In this document: positions 59,152 to 64,000 of the stretch, piece by piece | Layout: every line of letters begins with the position of its first letter | How positions within the stretch are numbered: position 1 is the first letter of the stretch | Source: JAHEZL01 sp964406465 | GTDB taxonomy: Bacteria; Bacteroidota; Bacteroidia; Flavobacteriales_C; GCA-002722245 | Reading direction: 5' to 3' | NCBI GenBank assembly: GCA_964406465.1 | Contig: CAYORT010000006.1 | Span: 70,761-134,760 of the forward strand | DNA: 64,000 bases | Notes under the pieces: generated by a model | What the model saw: only the letters and a program-made list of their open reading frames with translations | What the model was told of the DNA's origin: nothing | The model's database searches: none | Made by a program: the position numbers and the translations under genes

Positions 59152-61788
59152 TTACCTTCCGCCACCACCTTCAATGATGTCATCCATATTGAAGTTGAAG
59201 TCGCTATTCTTCTCTTCGCAGTCGAAGCTTTCACCACTTAAGCTAGCTGGTTTTTCTATAGCTCCCTTTGAAATCTTGAGGTCTTTGTCTTTATACAAGC
59301 TGTTCATGTAGTACCCCCAAATAGGTAAGGCCATGTTGGTACCCATCCCCAACCGCAGGGAAGTAAAGTGCGCACTTCGGTCGTCGCAACCTACCCATAC
59401 ACCTGTAACTACATCTGGCGTAATTCCCATGAACCAACCATCTGATTGATTTTGTGTTGTACCTGTTTTTCCTGCAATTTTGATAGAGTAAGGAATGTTA
59501 CCATACGGTTTTGCTGGAGAACGCAAACGAATACCTGTACCATATGTTTTTTCTCCTTTAATCACCGGCCCGTAAGCAGCGATTCCCGATAACAGTTCTA
59601 CCATTTTATAGGCTGTTTCTTCGCTCAACGCTTCTCTCGTTTTAGGATGAGCATTGAAGATGATATTACCATTTTTATCTTCAATTCTTAAGATATAAGT
59701 TGGCTCCACCCAAACACCTTTATTCGCAAAGCATGAATATGCCGATACCATTTCTTTCAATGAAATATCTGGTGTTCCTAAACAAATAGATGGTAACATC
59801 TCTAATGGCGAAGTAATGCCACAACGACGAGCTACATCAATGATAGCCTCTGGTCCGTATTCATGCATAAATAACGCAGAAACGTTGTTAATAGAGTTCG
59901 CTAAGGCAATTTTCAATGTTACGGTTTCACCATCTAATTTTGATACCTCTGAGTTTTTAGGTGTCCAGCTGGATTGTATTCCATACATTCCCGCAGGGAA
60001 GGTAACAGGATTGTTGAGGACTTTATCGCACGGACCATAACCATTTTCTACCGCAGCCGCATAAACGAAGGCTTTAAATGTGGAGCCCACTTGTCGGCGA
60101 CCCTGACTCACGTGGTCGTATTGGTAATGTTTGTAGTTGATACCACCAACCCAAGCTTTTATATAGCCTGTTTGTGGGTCGATAGATAACATCCCCGTTT
60201 GTAAATACCATTTAGCGTAATGCACAGAATCGCGCAAGCTCATGATGGTATCTTTATCTCCTTTCCATGTGAAAACAGTTGTTTTAACAGGTTTGTTGAA
60301 AGCGCGCATGATAGAATCATCGAATGGTTTCCAAACTCTTTGGTACGCTTTCCATGCACGATCTACGTCTTCCTTAATGTCTACTCTTTCGTTGCGCAGC
60401 TCTTCCATTCTTTCTTTCAATTGATCAACAGAGTCTTTGAAAGCCAAGGCTTTTTCGGCTGTTATAGGAGAGTTTGCTGTATCTTTTTTATGGGCGTTAA
60501 GCTGACTTTGGTAGAAATATCTTTTCTCTTCCATTGCTTTTAAAAGCGCTTCATAACTGTTGTCGGGATCTTTATATTTCAAATATTTTTGCAATGCTTT
60601 TCTAATGTGCGGACGCAAATCCAACTCAGCATTGTAACGAGAAGAAGCGCGAATACCTTCAACAATAATTTTGTCTACTTGCTCCTTGTATTGCTTTTCA
60701 TTCACCCCTTCAAAATAGAACGGCGCCATTTTTTTGTACACTCCGTTTTTGTTCTTCCAATGCTTAAAGAACACATCTTGCAGCTCACCTCCTAAGTGAC
60801 TTTTCACCGCATTTTCTGCGTAAATCTGCATTTTACTGTTGATGGTGGTGTAAATCTTTAAACCATCGCGATACAAGCTGTAATTTTCACCAGTGCTTGG
60901 GTTTATGTTTTTAGAGCACCAATCGGTCATGTACCTTCTCAATTCCTCACGGAAATAGGTAGCTGTTCCTTCTTTGTGAGAAGCAAGTGATAGCTTTAAG
61001 CCTAAAGGCAAAACTTTAAGTGAATCGCGTTGTTTATTGGTGATGATGTTGCTGCGAACCATTTGTCCCATTACAACATTTCTTCTAAAAATAACCGTGT
61101 CAACTCTTTTCTCGCGCAGTGGATTGTACAACGATGGATTCTGACACATTCCAACAAACATAGCGGCTTGCTGCATGTTCAATTCACTTGGAAGTTTACT
61201 AAAGTAAATTCTAGATGCCGATTTGATACCTACTGCATTGTTGATGAAATCTACTTTGTTTAAATACATCGTTACCAATTCTTCTTTGGTGTAATGTCTC
61301 TCCAATCTCACTGCAATTACCCATTCTTTAAGCTTTTGAATAACACGCACAACAATGTTATCGGCTGGTTTTTCGGTAAACAATAGCTTGGCCAACTGCT
61401 GCGTTAAGGTACTACCTCCACCATCTTTCCCCATCCCTTTTATGGCGCGGGCAAGAGCGCGTGGGTCGATTCCCGAGTGTTGGAAGAAACGCTCATCTTC
61501 AGTGGCTACCAATGTTTTAATTACAATAGGCGCAATTTCATGGTATTCTACATTCGATCTATTTTCCTTAAAGAAAGTACCCAATAGAACCCTGTCGGAT
61601 GAATAAATCTCGGCGGCTAAGTTACTTTTAGGATTTTCCAATTCATCGAAAGAAGGAAGTGTACCAAAAAGTTCCCACTCTGAGATAGCATAGAAAAATA
61701 AGAAAACTAGAAGTACTCCTGTGAAATACAATCCCCAGAACCATTTTAGCTGCTTGCTGTATTTTTTTATTGAATCTTTTAAAGCCAT
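59152..61788 (-). CDS. mrcA: penicillin-binding protein 1A (bifunctional transglycosylase/transpeptidase)
   Basis: An 878-residue peptidoglycan synthase anchored by one N-terminal helix (FWGLYFTGVLLVFLFFYAI). The GT51 glycosyltransferase domain shows ATEDERFFQHSGIDPRALARA, GGSTLTQQLAKLLF and RHYTKEELVTMYLNKVDF. The transpeptidase domain has the active Ser in GSTFKAFVYAA, the SxN motif (SINNVSA) and KTGTTQNQSDGWF. A linker of about 180 residues rich in charged helices (KALAFKDSVDQLKERMEEL) lies between the two. Downstream in the ricT-gldH-PBP1A cluster. The C terminus is Asp/Gly-rich (DDIIEGGGGR). Confidence 0.96.
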   Translation of the reverse strand: MALKDSIKKYSKQLKWFWGLYFTGVLLVFLFFYAISEWELFGTLPSFDELENPKSNLAAEIYSSDRVLLGTFFKENRSNVEYHEIAPIVIKTLVATEDERFFQHSGIDPRALARAIKGMGKDGGGSTLTQQLAKLLFTEKPADNIVVRVIQKLKEWVIAVRLERHYTKEELVTMYLNKVDFINNAVGIKSASRIYFSKLPSELNMQQAAMFVGMCQNPSLYNPLREKRVDTVIFRRNVVMGQMVRSNIITNKQRDSLKVLPLGLKLSLASHKEGTATYFREELRRYMTDWCSKNINPSTGENYSLYRDGLKIYTTINSKMQIYAENAVKSHLGGELQDVFFKHWKNKNGVYKKMAPFYFEGVNEKQYKEQVDKIIVEGIRASSRYNAELDLRPHIRKALQKYLKYKDPDNSYEALLKAMEEKRYFYQSQLNAHKKDTANSPITAEKALAFKDSVDQLKERMEELRNERVDIKEDVDRAWKAYQRVWKPFDDSIMRAFNKPVKTTVFTWKGDKDTIMSLRDSVHYAKWYLQTGMLSIDPQTGYIKAWVGGINYKHYQYDHVSQGRRQVGSTFKAFVYAAAVENGYGPCDKVLNNPVTFPAGMYGIQSSWTPKNSEVSKLDGETVTLKIALANSINNVSALFMHEYGPEAIIDVARRCGITSPLEMLPSICLGTPDISLKEMVSAYSCFANKGVWVEPTYILRIEDKNGNIIFNAHPKTREALSEETAYKMVELLSGIAAYGPVIKGEKTYGTGIRLRSPAKPYGNIPYSIKIAGKTGTTQNQSDGWFMGITPDVVTGVWVGCDDRSAHFTSLRLGMGTNMALPIWGYYMNSLYKDKDLKISKGAIEKPASLSGESFDCEEKNSDFNFNMDDIIEGGGGR

Positions 61789-61867
61789 TTGATCAATTAT
61801 TTACTTAAAAATAAAAAAGTGTGTACTCTTTAAATTTGTATTTTATTATTCGTTGTGTTCTGCATAT

Positions 61868-62401
61868 TTACTGCTCTAGGTCGATAGTTTTTAGTCTAAA
61901 ACCTACATCTTCAACATCTTCCAAATTCTCTTCGCGCATGGCTTGATAGATAGTGAATTTGTAAATCCCTTGGTAAGGAAGCTTAATCTTAGGTCGGTAT
62001 AAAAACTCCTTTTCTTTTATCGTTCCAAATCCCGATACATCTTCTAACCAATTCCCGGCCTCATCTTGCAACCAGCCATTCACCGTATCTCTAATCACTT
62101 GCTTGTTGGGCATTTCAATGTCAACAAAGAAATAAATATTGCGGTAGGCGTAATTTTCATTCACGCGCAAATCGATATAGGCATTGTATCCCTGATTGAT
62201 ATCGATGATAGAATCGGTAATAAAAACGAAAGGAGATTTTTGATTCCACTTTAGATCTTTAACCGAGTATGATTCGTTGTAAACCATTGAAGAATCGCAA
62301 GAAGATAAAGCAAAAAGTAAAAAGCCAAAAGCCAAAAGGGTGAATGGATTTTGCTTTCTTTTATCGGACTTACTTAACATTAGGCTTCGAGCATTAATCA
62401 T
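61868..62401 (-). CDS. gldH: gliding motility lipoprotein GldH
   Basis: A 177-residue lipoprotein of the gliding/type IX secretion set. The signal is FTLLAFGFLLFALSSC and the mature part contains YRNIYFFVDIEMPNKQVIRDTVNGWL and YQGIYKFTIYQAMREENLEDVEDVGFRL, the GldH family signature. The ATG at 62401 overlaps the TAA of ricT by one base, favouring coupling and this start; an ATG at 62380 would give a shorter n-region. The remaining gld/spr genes are not in the window. Confidence 0.92.
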   Translation of the reverse strand: MINARSLMLSKSDKRKQNPFTLLAFGFLLFALSSCDSSMVYNESYSVKDLKWNQKSPFVFITDSIIDINQGYNAYIDLRVNENYAYRNIYFFVDIEMPNKQVIRDTVNGWLQDEAGNWLEDVSGFGTIKEKEFLYRPKIKLPYQGIYKFTIYQAMREENLEDVEDVGFRLKTIDLEQ

Positions 62402-63717
62402 TAAACTTGCTTTGGCGGTTGATTGTTGTTTGGTCGCTGACCATTGTTATTATTTGGTCTTGGTCCTTTATTGTTTGGTCTTGGTCCGTTGTTGTTTGGT
62501 CGCTGACGGTTTGGGTTGGAGCCATGTTGCTGACCCTGACCTTGCTGACGGCGATTGCCGTTGTTGTTGCCACCTCCGCCTCCGCGATTTCTGTTTCTAT
62601 TGTCGTTTCCACCGCGTTTTCTATCGAAACGAGTTAAGTCGTCTTCACCTACAACGTTTGCATAGTCAGGCTCTGGTTTCTTCGTTGTTTTATCGGCAAC
62701 AGGAACCAACAATAAATCTTCAGGTTGATTGCCTGCGCGATTCATTGCAATAATTTCTTTCACACGACTAACAGGTACTGCGTGAAAAACAGAAGGATCT
62801 TCGCGGTAAACGTAGTATAGAATTCTTTTGAAAATATCTGTTTTAACTTGATATGCTTCTCCCTTTTTGGTGAACAAATTCGTGTTTGTTTGAGGGAATT
62901 CTTTCACTGCATCGAGGTAAGAATCCAACTCATAATTCAAACAACATTTCAATTTACCACATTGTCCGGCCAACTTCTGCGGATTCAACGACAATTGTTG
63001 ATATCTCGCTGCTGAAGTATTTACCGTTCTAAAATCGGTAAGCCAAGTAGAGCAACACAATTCTCTTCCGCAAGAGCCAACACCGCCGAGCTTTGATGCT
63101 TCTTGTCGGGCACCAATCTGACGCATTTCCACACGAATTCTAAAGTGTTCTGCATATTGCTTGATCAACTGACGGAAGTCAACTCTACCGTTCGCTGTGT
63201 AGAAGAAAGTAGCCTTTGATCGATCACCTTGGTATTCAACATCGCCAATCTTCATCTCTAAACCAAGATCGATGGCGAGTTTTCTTGCTTTTTGCAATGT
63301 TGCTTTTTCCAGTGAAATAGCTTCATTCCATTTTTCAATATCTGTTTGTTTGGCTTTACGATAGAGCTTTTTCATTTCGCTCTCTGGGAAATTACGTTTG
63401 CTCATTTGCAATTTCACCAGTTCTCCGGTTAAAGAAACGGTGCCTATATCGTGTCCTGGTGAAGCTTCAACAGCTACGGCATCTCCAATGGCTAAAGGTA
63501 ATTTTTCTGTATTCCAGTAATAACCTTTTCTGTCATTTTTAAATCGAACTTCAACTCCGTAGTATGGTTCTTCAGATGAAGGAACCGCCATATTGCTTAA
63601 CCAATCGAAAACACTAAATTTATTGCATCCTTGAGCAGCGCACGTACCCTTATTGCCGCACCCTGTTGGTACGCCATTCGTATTACCTCTTCCTGTTTCG
63701 CATCCGCTGCAACCCAT
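62401..63717 (-). CDS. ricT: PSP1-domain protein RicT/YaaT-like with Cys-rich N terminus and Asn/Arg/Gly tail
   Basis: A 438-residue cytosolic protein. RicT in Bacillus is a subunit of the Fe-S RicAFT complex that assists RNase Y and mRNA maturation. The N terminus is Cys-rich (MGCSGCETGRGN..GCGNKGTCAAQGC). The PSP1 core spans about residues 50-290, including YYGVEVRFKNDRKGYYWN, VDFRQLIKQYAEHFRIRVEMRQIG, GGVGSCGRELCCSTWL and GQCGKLKCCLNYELD, so many Cys for cluster binding. The last 75 residues are a low-complexity NRNRGGGGGNNNGNRR/RPNNNGPRP tail. It heads the operon ricT-gldH-PBP1A. Confidence 0.93.
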   Translation of the reverse strand: MGCSGCETGRGNTNGVPTGCGNKGTCAAQGCNKFSVFDWLSNMAVPSSEEPYYGVEVRFKNDRKGYYWNTEKLPLAIGDAVAVEASPGHDIGTVSLTGELVKLQMSKRNFPESEMKKLYRKAKQTDIEKWNEAISLEKATLQKARKLAIDLGLEMKIGDVEYQGDRSKATFFYTANGRVDFRQLIKQYAEHFRIRVEMRQIGARQEASKLGGVGSCGRELCCSTWLTDFRTVNTSAARYQQLSLNPQKLAGQCGKLKCCLNYELDSYLDAVKEFPQTNTNLFTKKGEAYQVKTDIFKRILYYVYREDPSVFHAVPVSRVKEIIAMNRAGNQPEDLLLVPVADKTTKKPEPDYANVVGEDDLTRFDRKRGGNDNRNRNRGGGGGNNNGNRRQQGQGQQHGSNPNRQRPNNNGPRPNNKGPRPNNNNGQRPNNNQPPKQV

Positions 63718-64000
63718 ATTTTTATTTTAAAAGTAGGCTAAAATACAAAATAAAACGGTAGGGGCGAATTGAATTCACTCACAAGTGTTTGTTGATATTT
63801 CGGTGGGAATTTGAGTGCTGGAGTTAGGTGTTTTAGATTTTATTCTAACAGCACAGTTTTAGTTCAATTTCTTCCGACTTTGACTAATTACAATTCTTGT
63901 TAGGTACTGCATTTTTCAAACTAGGTGTAAATTGGAGTTTAGAAATGTAAGCTACCCTTAATTTCGGGCCATTTATTAGTTGACTTCTAATTTACAAATT
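63718..64000. other. intergenic end of window
   Basis: No gene was recognised in the last 283 bases apart from the repeat remnant at 63758. The promoter of ricT should lie at its left side. Any gene to the right is outside. Confidence 0.7.
63758..63780. repeat. remnant of the GTAGGGGCG inverted-repeat family
   Basis: GTAGGGGCGAATTGAATTC, followed by ACTC, matches the outer arm of the repeat at 58914 (GTAGGGGCGTATTGA) but has no intact second arm. Confidence 0.6.

Noticed and set aside
59816..61606. Plus-strand ORFs opposite PBP1A
   Set aside because: Antisense shadows; the minus strand carries all GT51 and transpeptidase motifs.

Overview
The window is chromosomal DNA of a member of the Bacteroidota, probably a free-living, gliding or surface-active lineage, from an assembled scaffold (there is a run of 100 N). 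Evidence: type IX secretion C-terminal sorting domains (types A and B) on several surface proteins, GldH, IPExxxVDY and DUF4292 proteins, the ricT-gldH-PBP1A order, AT-rich intergenic DNA, promoters resembling TTTG-N19-TAnnTTTG, and mostly absent Shine-Dalgarno sequences. No phage, transposase, CRISPR array, rRNA or plasmid gene was seen. One tRNA-Ala(GGC) is present.

Layout. 1-6.9 kb: 3' part of uvrC, a T9SS surface gene broken by one in-frame stop, a cytochrome c/extradiol dioxygenase pair, an HMA metal-binding protein, tRNA-Ala, a 12-repeat NHL protein, and pgeF. 6.9-9.5 kb: ferrous iron uptake (FeoA-FeoB fusion plus a 48-residue Cys-rich partner) behind a palindrome that overlaps the promoter. 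9.5-12.1 kb: two surface proteins. 12.2-18.7 kb: a CzcA-type metal efflux operon in which pump and TolC-like outer membrane factor are one ORF, followed by the adaptor and a lone response regulator. 18.7-26.7 kb: a minus-strand envelope cluster (flippase, dUTPase, sugar nucleotidyltransferase, TPR lipoprotein, DUF4292 lipoprotein, EnvC-like, TatA, lytic transglycosylase).

26.8-33.1 kb: a three-gene operon with a GH44 endoglucanase-like enzyme and two type-B-sorted adhesin-like proteins, one with eight 70-residue repeats. 33.4-35.0 kb: a small lipoprotein, a scaffold gap that looks artificial, and an enoyl-CoA hydratase. 35.0-42.7 kb: a minus-strand run M48 protease, three AIM24 paralogues, a 1175-residue NtrY-like sensor kinase and a ROK kinase. 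42.8-48.9 kb: a SAM-fold protein, a lipoprotein, a biotin carrier, an M1 aminopeptidase, and a b561-like/YceI pair behind a Crp/Fnr-like palindrome.

48.9-57.9 kb: housekeeping genes rnhA-purN divergent from acpP-fabF-rnc-IPExxxVDY-pyk, then an M42 peptidase, dxr and rseP. 58.0-63.7 kb: a secreted unknown, then ricT-gldH-PBP1A on the minus strand. Several perfect or near-perfect inverted repeats lie between genes (34.9, 54.2, 58.9 kb, with a remnant at 63.76 kb) and look like dispersed repeat families. The strongest leads are the AIM24x3-M48-kinase run, the pump/outer-membrane-factor fusion with an internal signal-peptide-like segment, the feoAB operator, and the Crp-type site before the b561/YceI pair.
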